Of a stretch of DNA of 64,000 bases, positions 38,904-47,745 are shown one piece after another. Below the pieces are notes generated by a model that ran no database searches, was not told the origin of the DNA, and worked only from the letters and a program-made list of their open reading frames with translations. Position numbers and translations under genes: made by a program. The stretch is from positions 186,001 to 250,000 of the forward strand of contig JAHDYR010000013.1 in assembly GCA_019828565.1 (NCBI GenBank). Direction: 5' to 3'. Each line of letters opens with the position of its first letter. Positions within the stretch are counted from its first letter, which is position 1. The DNA comes from Carpediemonas membranifera. Its lineage: Eukaryota > Fornicata.

Positions 38904-40464
38904 TTAATGGGCGAACAAAACATCGAGCATCTTCAACTGCAGGGCCCTCGTCTCCTTGATAGCCGCGTCGTCGCTGCTCCTGGGGGCGTACATCGATGCA
39001 CAGTGGGCGTGGCCCTGGGTCTGGTGAACGACACAGTTCTGGCAGTACTTGAGCGGCTCAAGGACGCCGAGGTTGTGCCAGGGGTCCTCCGAGTTGGTCA
39101 GGAAGGCAATGTTGGAGGAGATAATGTTACGGGCACCGTAGTGGATGTTCGTCTCGGCAATGCGCGCGGCAAGGTTGGTTACGTCAATGCCAAAGGCGTC
39201 CTTGCAGAGCTGGTGGTAGTAGGTCAGTGTGATGGAGCCAGAAGGCAGCAGCTGCGAGGAGAGAGCAGAGGACGGCTGGAAGTACCCGAATGCGTCGTTG
39301 CAAGTCTGCCAGGTCCAGCTCTGGCCCGCGTCACCGGGGGTGTGAGTCTTGAGCTCGGCGACGTCGTCGGCATACGAGGCGTCAACAGGGCCCATGAATT
39401 CGTTGAGCTCGGCAAAGAGAGTGTGGAGCTGAGTGGTTCCCTTGGCAGCAGCGGCCTCGAGCTGGGCGCACATGTCGACAACGGTGAGGGCACCGGCGTG
39501 GTCCTTGTCGTACTGGACAGTGTTGGCAACGACGCCAGTCATGGCGCTCATGAAGCTGCTGTAGTCGAGGGCGGACATCTGGGCCCAGCCCATCTTGGGG
39601 GAGAGGTTCTCGGGCAGAGTGCAGGATTGGCCCTTGGTCGAGTAGCACTTGGCGGCCTCGTCAAAGATCGACTTGACGACAGCGGAGCAGGTGGGGCCGA
39701 GGGTGGCCTGGGTGGTCATGAAGTACTGCGTGAAGTTGTCCAGGGCAAGCACGGGGGCGGACTCGGAGAGGGCGGCCTTGAAGATGTGGGGATACTTCAT
39801 GCGGAGCCAGGCAGAGAGATTACCGGAGTAGGAACCACCGACAGAAACCCACTCAGAGCCGGCGAACTTGGTGAACTTGCGGGGGAACTCAGAGGCGAAG
39901 ACGGCGAAGTCCTCGAGGGCCTGGGCGGAAGAAAGGAGGGCGAGCTTGTCAGTGGTGATGCGGGTGAAGGGCTGGGACTCGCCGTAGAAGCGGTGCTCGA
40001 CGGAAACGACGGCGCCGTGGTATCTCTCGGCAAGCTGGTTGACCCAGAAGTAGCCGGCAACAGTCTTGGCAGAGGCGGGGCCTTCGCCGCCACAGATCAT
40101 AAAGATCGGGCCGCCAGACTGGTACATGGTGTCATTGACCCAGAAGCGCTGCTTGAAGGTCGCACGGGCGCTGCGGTCGACGTAGTGGTCGACGTACTGT
40201 GGTAAGAGAAAAGCAGACGCGACGGCATGGAAGTGAAGCCCGGGAGCATTCCCTGCTTGCTCACCGATGTTATGAACTTGGAGAGTGCGTATTCCATGCG
40301 TCTACAAGGCTACAAACCTGATCGAAGTACTGGGTGGGAGCCGAGGCATCCAAGATGAGGCCGGCGGCTTCCTGACGAGTAATAATCTCGTCGTGGGCAT
40401 GCGTACGGCAAAGAACAGCAGCGATGACGCAGCACAGGACAAGGATAGTTGCTGTAGCTCTCAT
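38904..40464 (-). CDS. secreted/lysosomal serine carboxypeptidase, peptidase family S28, two exons
   Basis: Exon 1 is 40464-40318, intron 40317-40197 (121 nt, GTTTGT...TACCACAG), exon 2 is 40196-38904; 479 residues. Exon 1 has a signal peptide (ATILVLCCVIAAVLC) and ends in TQYFDQ; exon 2 continues YVDHYVDRSARATFKQRFW, rebuilding the S28 N-terminus (YF-x-Q-x-x-DHF...TF-x-QRY). Catalytic triad by motif: Ser ~171 in GGSYSGNLSAW, Asp ~420 in NSEDPWHNLG, His ~447 in GHAHCASMY. VEHRFYGES is also typical. The family (PRCP, DPP7, TSSP) removes C-terminal or dipeptide residues next to Pro in lysosomes or outside the cell. Likely a digestive vacuolar enzyme in this phagotroph (inference). Confidence 0.94.
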
Positions 40465-40753
40465 TATGGCTCGTTCTTCGGTTTTCGTCGCTGCCGATAC
40501 ATGTGGTCAGCCGTCCACATAAATGGTCAACAATGGTCAACCCCATCATTTTGAAGCTGCTGGATTGGGCGAGGTCGCACCAGCCATCCATGCATTTTTG
40601 CGACCATCTGAATGCGTTAGGTCGACAGATAACATACCGACTCCAAACCAACCTTCATCCACATATTTAGACTTTAGACTCGACCGCGCGGTTTAACGTA
40701 ACATAACATTGTAATAAACTAAACTCACATGTCTTTCTTCCAAAAATCCAATC

Positions 40754-43702
40754 CTACCCCCGCATCCTTGTGCAGGATAAGACCAGGAACACAGTCAGGA
40801 CGAACACTGAGCCGACCGCCACGACTGTGGCCACACTAGTGTCGAAATACGATGGCCTGGTGTACTCGTGGTCAAACAGACTATGGTTGGCGAACTTCCC
40901 TTTGAATGATTCAAAATCCATCACTTCTGACCGGATAGCAGCATCATGGTCGCAGTGGCATTCGTGGGGGGATGGGAAGGCGACAGTAGTAGACATGTCG
41001 CCCTCCACAACGATCAGGAATTGGTCCGGGCCGGCGACTGAGAAGTGGATGATGACGTCGCTCTCGTAGCTCAGCTTCATTGTCCACCCAGAGTTGTGTA
41101 TCATTGCGGAACGGTCGACTTCGACTGTAAGACAGCTCTCGAGTGTCAGAGGAGTGATAAAATCCGTATAGCGGAACAGACCTTCGCTGACAAGGGCACT
41201 AGCGATCATGGGATGGCGTTCAGTGAGCAATGACTGGACAGAGTACTTGGCAGCGATATATGCGGCGGGTATATCCAGGAAATCGTCATGTAACAGCAAG
41301 AATCCCATTGAATCAATCAACATGGCGTGGCCAGTGGGCACGTATTCATCAATCACCTGATGAATCGCATCATAAAACACTGCGTACGAATAAAACACGT
41401 ACGAAGTCCCCCAGCTGTCGCCGTCCTCCATGTACAGCGGGGCAACGACCCCTGTACACAAGTCATTCACGTCTCTGCTCCTCATGGTTGTGGGTGAGGA
41501 GACCAGCGTGTCTGCTAGGGCTAGGGCACGGGAATGCCACGAACGGGCATGAACACTGTATGTATTACCGATATCTAGGCCGGGAAGATACGATACGGCG
41601 TCTATAGATGATTGTGTCAGGCCGATAAACGTGGGAGGGCGGTCAGAGGCCATCATGGCACGCCAATGGTCGGTAAGTTGGGAGGTGAGATATGATAGTG
41701 TCAAGAGACGGTCATCGATCGTGAAATTGAAAGATGAAATATCTGGATATGACGAGAGATAATCAGACACTTGACGGGCAAACCCAGAGGTGGCGCTCAC
41801 GGCGCTAAACTGGTCTTCGGTGAGATTAAATCCAAGATATGAACTGTACAGAGCGACTGACTCATTAGATCCAACTCGACCGTCCGAACTCATGACAAAA
41901 GGATTGATGATCTCAGGAAAATCTCCCAGATTCGCAAAAGCGACCGACCAGATCGGCAGCGGCTCCGGTATCTCACTCAACGGCGTCGCACGTGTATATA
42001 TTGAGCGGTCAGTGAGAAACAGCACCACCACAAGCTCGGGGAAAGCCGCGTGAGTCCAGTGGTATGAACCTGGCACCTTGACGACGTAATTTGTCCTCTC
42101 GTATTCAGATACGGATTCTACGGTTGGTCTGACGAGGAGGGCGTCTTCAGAGGCGACGCCAGAGGGGGTGACTACGATCTGGGCGGTGATTGAGGAGTTT
42201 CTCTCGATCGTGCCGATATCTTCGGTCAGAACTGCATCAAATCCTGCAGTGAATCTGATATTCTCGATCTCAGGATGCGATAGGGCCAACACGCGATCGC
42301 CCAGTCGATACCCAAGTGCCAAGTAGTTGAACTGGTTGCCTGGCACAATCCCCTCAGCTAGCACATGGCAATCACACACAAAGCTGGTGATGACCCCATG
42401 AAGCGATCCGTCTCGTTCCACCGGTACAGAAAGGGTGAAGCAGCCGTCGGTCGCCAAGGCTGAGGACATCGGTCCGAGGGCGTTGTTTGGTGTCATGCGA
42501 GGCGGCATTATCGCGTATGATCTGAGCCCGCCTGCCGAGTGGTCGAGCGGTGGTGACAGAGCGGTTCTGAGCCCGATATCAGTGGGATATGATCGGACTG
42601 GGACGTTATGGACAGCCCCGCCTCTCCTATGTGTATACCGCTCCAGATTCAGTCTATCCTGCGTGTTTTCAGCCGTGATTGAGATGCATACAAGGTCCGT
42701 CAGGAGACTGCGTCGACGGGTAACCATCACCATGCCAGCTTCGAGACCAGAAGATATCAGATACGTTGTCTGCGGCCCAGATTCTGGCCAGATATGGTCA
42801 ATTATCGCCTGTTCTATGTGCATACTGGATGTCATTGTGGATGGCAGTAAATCATTGAAAAGTTTGAAGCCAGTCTCGAGAACCTGGGCGGGAGTGTGAT
42901 ATTCAGTGTCAATCACGCCCTTCACGCCATTTTCATCCACTACTAGGACCTTAACTTGGGAAAGAGGTGAGATGGAGCGAACTACAAGGCTGAGAATCCG
43001 TTTGATTGGCTCAAAATCTTCCACAGATCTGAAGTTGACAATCAGAGTGACCTTTGCAGCTGCCAGCACAGCCGTATACCCCGGAGCAAGCCTGGGGTCG
43101 ACCTTCTCGCCCAACGCCCTGGTGGAGGGGAATCGAACCCGGTCGCCGGTCAGACCAGTGACCGAGACCACTGAATACATGCCGCTGTCGTCCAGGGAGA
43201 TGTTTCTGAGCTCGTCATCGCCAATCAGGTCAAGTAAGGATGGTTTCTGTGGAGTGGTGAAGGGGAGGCGCTGGGCTCGGCTAGTGTTTGCCGGCACCGG
43301 GATTCCCGGGACGGTGCCGAAGGTGGAGGAGGGCTCGAAAGCTGAGCTGTTCAACGTGGTCGGGATTTCTTCGGAGGAGAGGCGGGCGGCGAGGTCATGC
43401 ATGCCTTGGAGGCGACGGGTGAGAACAGAGGTGGCATACGCCGCTTCTGTTCTTACTATTGAAGCAAAATCGATGTCTGTCGATTCAAATGAGCCATTCG
43501 TCAAGTTTGCAGTGATCTCGGTGGCGTTAATGGCGATGGTGGCGTTCTCAAGCCACTCCGAGATGCCCTCGGCTGCAAGGACAACTTGCGCCAGCATAGC
43601 ATCCGAGCATAAGCTATAACATACAAAGCTGCTGAGAAACAACGCCAATATGATCCCTCGGCATTTCATCTTCATCGTCGCCCCGTCTCGATGAAGACTC
43701 AT
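40754..43702 (-). CDS. alpha2/delta-like type I membrane protein (VWA-like plus Cache-type region)
   Basis: 982 residues: signal peptide (start either at 43702 or at the ATG at 43675), a long extracellular region with many N-x-S/T sites, and one C-terminal span (VATVVAVGSVFVLTVFLVLS) with a very short tail. The order matches calcium-channel alpha2/delta subunits. It has a VWA_N-like helical part (~40-150), a Rossmann-like stretch (VTLIVNFRSVEDFEPIKRIL, VKVLVVDENGVKGVI) where the VWA MIDAS D-x-S-x-S is not seen, then a Cache-type region (DGCFTLSVPVERDGSLHGVI, LGYRLGDRVLAL). Two later clusters are Cys-poor. Alpha2/delta proteins promote surface delivery of channels. No channel pore gene lies in this window, so the partner is unknown. 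Orthology is inferred from layout. Confidence 0.55.
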   Translation of the reverse strand: MSLHRDGATMKMKCRGIILALFLSSFVCYSLCSDAMLAQVVLAAEGISEWLENATIAINATEITANLTNGSFESTDIDFASIVRTEAAYATSVLTRRLQGMHDLAARLSSEEIPTTLNSSAFEPSSTFGTVPGIPVPANTSRAQRLPFTTPQKPSLLDLIGDDELRNISLDDSGMYSVVSVTGLTGDRVRFPSTRALGEKVDPRLAPGYTAVLAAAKVTLIVNFRSVEDFEPIKRILSLVVRSISPLSQVKVLVVDENGVKGVIDTEYHTPAQVLETGFKLFNDLLPSTMTSSMHIEQAIIDHIWPESGPQTTYLISSGLEAGMVMVTRRRSLLTDLVCISITAENTQDRLNLERYTHRRGGAVHNVPVRSYPTDIGLRTALSPPLDHSAGGLRSYAIMPPRMTPNNALGPMSSALATDGCFTLSVPVERDGSLHGVITSFVCDCHVLAEGIVPGNQFNYLALGYRLGDRVLALSHPEIENIRFTAGFDAVLTEDIGTIERNSSITAQIVVTPSGVASEDALLVRPTVESVSEYERTNYVVKVPGSYHWTHAAFPELVVVLFLTDRSIYTRATPLSEIPEPLPIWSVAFANLGDFPEIINPFVMSSDGRVGSNESVALYSSYLGFNLTEDQFSAVSATSGFARQVSDYLSSYPDISSFNFTIDDRLLTLSYLTSQLTDHWRAMMASDRPPTFIGLTQSSIDAVSYLPGLDIGNTYSVHARSWHSRALALADTLVSSPTTMRSRDVNDLCTGVVAPLYMEDGDSWGTSYVFYSYAVFYDAIHQVIDEYVPTGHAMLIDSMGFLLLHDDFLDIPAAYIAAKYSVQSLLTERHPMIASALVSEGLFRYTDFITPLTLESCLTVEVDRSAMIHNSGWTMKLSYESDVIIHFSVAGPDQFLIVVEGDMSTTVAFPSPHECHCDHDAAIRSEVMDFESFKGKFANHSLFDHEYTRPSYFDTSVATVVAVGSVFVLTVFLVLSCTRMRG

Positions 43703-44026
43703 TTATACGCGGTTACATGATGGTAAATGTATATACATGGGATGGGGTGGGATGGACTACGGCGGCCAGGGTACGGATTCGGCTGCGGTCATGATGAGAG
43801 CCCTGTAATGAAGCAATCACTTGATCGAGCCCGTCATGAACCTCTGCCTTGTACTGCTCCTCTCCCATCCCTACTGCACACCGAGCACCGTTCGACAGGT
43901 TTTGAACCCGAGGCCGAGTCCCTTCTATCTTTCCATAATCTTATCAGTCAAAAACATCGAACAACAACGAGTTTAAACACAAAAGAACGATAAAATATCA
44001 AAACACAAGTTATAAAATACAAACCA
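43703..44026. other. gap between alpha2/delta-like and TTLL genes
   Basis: About 325 bp including AT-rich sequence near 43930-44010. No gene seen; a plus-strand frame here has no codon bias. Confidence 0.4.
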
Positions 44027-46264
44027 TCACTTCCGCCTCATCGGGCTGACCCCCACCCAGTCCTCGTCCAAGGGCTCCCCCAGCCCCACATGCCGGAAGA
44101 CAGCACAAAGCATAGGCGCCTTGATAACATGGTCACTCGGCACTTTGATCGCTATCGATGGGGATGAGTTGACTTCAATCAGCCAGCCTCGCAGCGAAGT
44201 GTCGATCAAAATATCGAGGCCGAGGAGCTCGAAGCTTTGGCCGTTGCTCACACCAACTGTACTGAGCGGTGTTTCAAAGACAGTAACCATTCTTGTCACA
44301 ACTCGGACAACTTCCCGCCACACAATCTCCTTAATATTGGGATATGACGGAGTCAAATCTTCCAAGATTGTATCAAGATCCATCTTTGAATCTAATCCAT
44401 CATCAGCGAGCGATGTATTAGTCAAGTGAATCGCCTGGTCATGAGCATCCTCCTCCGCCATCGAGTACGGCTTGGCCGCCATACGTCCATACATGGATCT
44501 ATATAAATGGACCTTCAGCGGCCTTTGAGTGACAACAGCGTAGCATCTGATGTCAAACTTGTGGCCGCGATATGTGAGGGGGTTCGGGATGTACAACTGG
44601 AGTGCACATTCTTCCGTGTAGACGACGTCGTTGATGCTGGTGGCGAGAGTAATCCCTCTGCCGCGACTCTTGCCAGTCGGCTTAAGAATCCACCTGGAGT
44701 TGGAAAAGTCTGCATCTTCAGAGAGTTGGGCAGTTGTGAAAAGTGTGAATTCATGGGGCAACACAAAGGCTGGCGGTGAAATTTGGAACATACCCCGCTG
44801 GTTAGGCCTCAGACCGTCCACAAATCGCCTAAGTTTGACTGCCATCTGCCCTTTTGAAGTCAGCTGTCTTATCTCCGGCAAGTGGTTGGCCCTTTGATAC
44901 GGCGTCACCAGCTCCCACTCCACGCCGAGTCGACTCTTCCACGACCACAGTATGTCCCAGTGTCTATTGGTGGTGGGACCGTCGTCTTCATAAACTGCGA
45001 ATCCGAGAGTCCCGCAAATGAATCGAACAGCGTCGGACACCTCCTCCCTCGACTTTGTGATCCGGACTACTGGCTTGGCTGGCTCAGGCGGGGTTGGGGG
45101 CGGGCTTGGAGCAGCAGCAGGTCTCGCCGCTGGCGTGGTATCAGTGTCCATGACCAAATCACTGCAGCCAGACTCCTCGCCCCAGCTGGTGTCCTCCTCT
45201 TGGTCTGGGGCCAGCTTGGTCTCAAGGCTGCGGGCCAGGTCGGGTGGTGTGTGGGCGATCGGCGGGGTTGGACTGCTCTGGGCGGTGTCTATGTCTGTCT
45301 CGGTATCGCTGGGTGTTGGGGAAGAGGGCGCCGTTGGTTGCGGGTCAACCGGCCCTGCCTTGTCAGAGACGGCACTGTCGCTGTCATTGTCTGATCCAGT
45401 GTTCTCGTCCGCGCCAACGGCCATGGCATCCACCTGGTCGACGAGGAAGGGGCCCTCTGTTGGGCTGGGGTCAAGGGCAGGTGTGAGGTCCTCAGGGGAG
45501 GGAGAGGGGCGTGGGTCAATAGTAGGGGTGGGTGAAGGGGCAGGGGTGAGACTAGGCGAGGGCGAATTCCTCGTGGGTGTCGCCTGCCCCATGGTCTCCA
45601 AGTCCCCATCCCCCACAGTCTCACCGTCTGGCCCAGCGTCGGGCTCAACCTCACACTCGACACCCTGCCCCTCACCGCCAGTATCTTCATCCTCATCCTG
45701 CAAAGCCTTGCTCTCTTCCCTGCCCATCTTCCGGACGACGAGATTCCCAATACAGGTGGACCGGGCGCTGTTACTCTGGTCTACCACCACTGGTCGACTT
45801 GGTACTGCCTTAGGCAGCCGCTGTGCTGCCGTCACTGGCCTTCTAGCCGATGGCGCCCGACTCATCGCCTCAGTTCGTCTCACGGCACCAGTTGCCGGCC
45901 TCCTGCTCGGCACAGGCTGCGGCTTGGGTCGCGTAGGCTTCTTCTTCACTCTCCGCGGCGGCGCTGTGGTGGCCCGCTGTGGTGCTGCCCCGATGGACAT
46001 GACGTCGAACACCACAGCTGGTGTAGGACGGGGCGGGGACCTTCGGCGGGGAAAGAGCGTTGGCGCGCTTGGTACACACGTACTGGGCTGAATTTGTGCT
46101 GGTATAGAGGTTTGTGGGCGCTGTGGCAGTTGCTGGGACGGTATAAGGGGCGCCAGTGGCTGTATGGAGGGAACAGAGGCCCCGGGGAACAGCGGAGTGA
46201 CGCTATCCGTTCCAAACATCTTAGAGTACTTATTTGCAAACTTGGCGAAGCGCTCATCGTTCAT
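44027..46264 (-). CDS. TTLL: tubulin tyrosine ligase-like (TTLL) family enzyme
   Basis: 745 residues from the ATG at 46264. Residues ~40-400 are low complexity (Pro/Thr/Ser/Asp runs) and probably disordered. The TTL ATP-grasp domain fills ~405-735: WKSRLGVEWELVTPYQRANH, then the nucleotide-binding WILKPTGKSRGRGITL, KFDIRCYAVVTQ, HLTNTSL, and LGLDILIDTSLRGWLIEVNSSPSI with the catalytic Glu/Asn. TTLLs add Glu or Gly chains to tubulin tails of axonemal and cytoplasmic microtubules; monofunctional type cannot be decided here, though a polyglutamylase is most common in flagellates. The ATG two codons upstream of nothing else in frame supports this start. It fits the flagellar genes elsewhere in the window. 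Confidence 0.9.
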   Translation of the reverse strand: MNDERFAKFANKYSKMFGTDSVTPLFPGASVPSIQPLAPLIPSQQLPQRPQTSIPAQIQPSTCVPSAPTLFPRRRSPPRPTPAVVFDVMSIGAAPQRATTAPPRRVKKKPTRPKPQPVPSRRPATGAVRRTEAMSRAPSARRPVTAAQRLPKAVPSRPVVVDQSNSARSTCIGNLVVRKMGREESKALQDEDEDTGGEGQGVECEVEPDAGPDGETVGDGDLETMGQATPTRNSPSPSLTPAPSPTPTIDPRPSPSPEDLTPALDPSPTEGPFLVDQVDAMAVGADENTGSDNDSDSAVSDKAGPVDPQPTAPSSPTPSDTETDIDTAQSSPTPPIAHTPPDLARSLETKLAPDQEEDTSWGEESGCSDLVMDTDTTPAARPAAAPSPPPTPPEPAKPVVRITKSREEVSDAVRFICGTLGFAVYEDDGPTTNRHWDILWSWKSRLGVEWELVTPYQRANHLPEIRQLTSKGQMAVKLRRFVDGLRPNQRGMFQISPPAFVLPHEFTLFTTAQLSEDADFSNSRWILKPTGKSRGRGITLATSINDVVYTEECALQLYIPNPLTYRGHKFDIRCYAVVTQRPLKVHLYRSMYGRMAAKPYSMAEEDAHDQAIHLTNTSLADDGLDSKMDLDTILEDLTPSYPNIKEIVWREVVRVVTRMVTVFETPLSTVGVSNGQSFELLGLDILIDTSLRGWLIEVNSSPSIAIKVPSDHVIKAPMLCAVFRHVGLGEPLDEDWVGVSPMRRK

Positions 46265-46470
46265 AAACACAATTTCGCCGTGGAATTTGCTTCCGAGCCG
46301 ATCTAGTCGAGAAGTCGGAGTCGATCAAGTCTTGGGTCGCGGCCGGGGAGCGCGCAGTGACGCAGCGTGTATGTCAGCTAGAGGCCCCTGACTGGGCGTG
46401 CTGGGTTGTCATTGCCAACTTCCCATTCAACGCACTGACCATCCAGTACTACTCAGCCAACCCTGCTAAA

Positions 46471-46926
46471 CTAGTTTATAATGTGATGTACACCCTTAAG
46501 CACCTCAGCGAGCCCCGCCTTGCTCGTCTCGCTGACCATGCCGCCCATGATAAGCTCGTCGAGCACCATATACACGCGGTCCGTATTCAAAACGATGTCA
46601 AGCTCACACACATTCTCCATGACCTTGTCTAAAGTCTCGACGAAGATCTGAATGAGGTCGAGGACGGCGAGGGAGCTTTCACACTGATCGATGATCATGC
46701 AAACAAAGAGAGTGGCGTAACGGCGGTATACAATGCGCAAGTTCTCGCCCTTGAGTGGTACTCCTTCGGCAGAAACGAAGTTGCAGTAGGTGTCGGGCCT
46801 ATTGGAGATGGAATCGTAGGCGGCTTTGATAACGGCCTTCTGCTCCTCTGGTGTGTAGTCATTGTCGTAGAATTTGGCAATGCGGCTCTTTCCATGATAG
46901 TTGAATACTAGAAAGGCCTCAATCAT
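46471..46926 (-). CDS. AP3S: AP-3 complex sigma subunit
   Basis: Small (sigma) subunit of the AP-3 adaptor, which sorts cargo from the Golgi/endosome to lysosome-like organelles. 151 residues forming a single longin-like fold. Seen: MIEAFLVFNYHGKSRIAKFY at the N-terminus, IVYRRYATLFVCMIIDQCES, LDLIQIFVETLDKVMENVCE, LDIVLNTDRVYMVLDELIMG and GGMVSET. The DLIQIFVETLD-KxxENVCELD block is conserved in all sigma subunits; MIxAxLxFNxHGK and the spacing favour AP-3 over AP-1/2/4. Single exon, ATG at 46926. Confidence 0.93.
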   Translation of the reverse strand: MIEAFLVFNYHGKSRIAKFYDNDYTPEEQKAVIKAAYDSISNRPDTYCNFVSAEGVPLKGENLRIVYRRYATLFVCMIIDQCESSLAVLDLIQIFVETLDKVMENVCELDIVLNTDRVYMVLDELIMGGMVSETSKAGLAEVLKGVHHIIN

Positions 46927-47231
46927 CCTCTATTGGCCTGCAAGTCTTCCAAATTGTGTTGTCAGAATGATGTCTTCAAAAATGACAAGTTCAAGCGGGT
47001 AGTGTCCACGCGGCTGTGTAGCGTAGCTATTAGCGCATTAGTTGACCCAGTTTGGAGACAGTCGGTCGGACTGGTCTGAATGAGCAAGCCATGAGACTGA
47101 GGAACTCGACTCTCTCCATGGCGCTGAACTGATGCGACATGAGGGGTGTTATCACTGCTATTGTCCGCGTGGGCTGTGTTGACATATCGATTTGCCGGAT
47201 TTGCGCATCGAAATACGATTCATCCAAACCC
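46927..47231. other. divergent gap between AP-3 sigma and MIF genes
   Basis: About 305 bp separating two genes that point away from each other, so both promoters lie here. No conserved element recognised. Confidence 0.4.
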
Positions 47232-47576
47232 ATGCCTGCTGCGCAAATAATGACTAATGCTCCTATTGAGGACAAGAAGGCCTTTCTCAAGAACATGTCT
47301 GCGGCCATTAGTGAGGTCACAGGCAAGCCTGAGGCCTACATCATGTGTTCTGTCCAGGATAACGTCGACATGATCATGTCGATGGCCACAGAGAAGCCGT
47401 GCTGCTTCATCACCTTCTCCTGCATTGGTGTGATCTCTGCCACCAAGAACAGGAGCATGTCCGAGGCCTTCTCATCCCTCATGCAGAAGACTTGTGGCGT
47501 TTCCCCCGAGCGCTGCTACATCAACTTCGTCAAGGTTGAGAGGGAGAACTGGGGCTTCAATGGAAGCACCTTCTAA
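47232..47576 (+). CDS. MIF: macrophage migration inhibitory factor (MIF)/tautomerase homologue
   Basis: 114 residues from the ATG at 47232, the exact size of MIF. The start MPAAQIMTNAP exposes Pro2, the catalytic base of the tautomerase family after Met removal. Other family marks: FLKNMSAAISEVTGKPEAYI, NRSMSEAFSSLM, SPERCYINF, and the C-terminal NWGFNGSTF. The CXXC of vertebrate MIF is absent (FSCIGVI). There is no signal peptide; protist MIFs leave the cell by non-classical routes. Function is either metabolic tautomerase or a host/neighbour-directed signal; for a free-living protist the first is more likely. One of only two host genes on the plus strand. Confidence 0.95.
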   Translation: MPAAQIMTNAPIEDKKAFLKNMSAAISEVTGKPEAYIMCSVQDNVDMIMSMATEKPCCFITFSCIGVISATKNRSMSEAFSSLMQKTCGVSPERCYINFVKVERENWGFNGSTF

Positions 47577-47745
47577 CCGTATATCACTAAATTCTCTCAG
47601 AAGATGTGCAACAAGATGCAATTCACTAACTCGTGACCCTCTACCGTCCGTCACAAAATTTACCCACTTCGCTTGCAATCCACAACTGAGCTATATACAT
47701 TCGCCCATATATACACATAAATCGCGGTCCATCATTTGATGAGGC

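Noticed and set aside
43120..43150. tRNA B-box-like sequence (GGTTCGATTCC on the minus strand)
   Set aside because: It lies inside the alpha2/delta-like coding region, the T-arm does not pair over five bases, and no A-box or acceptor stem is at the right distance.
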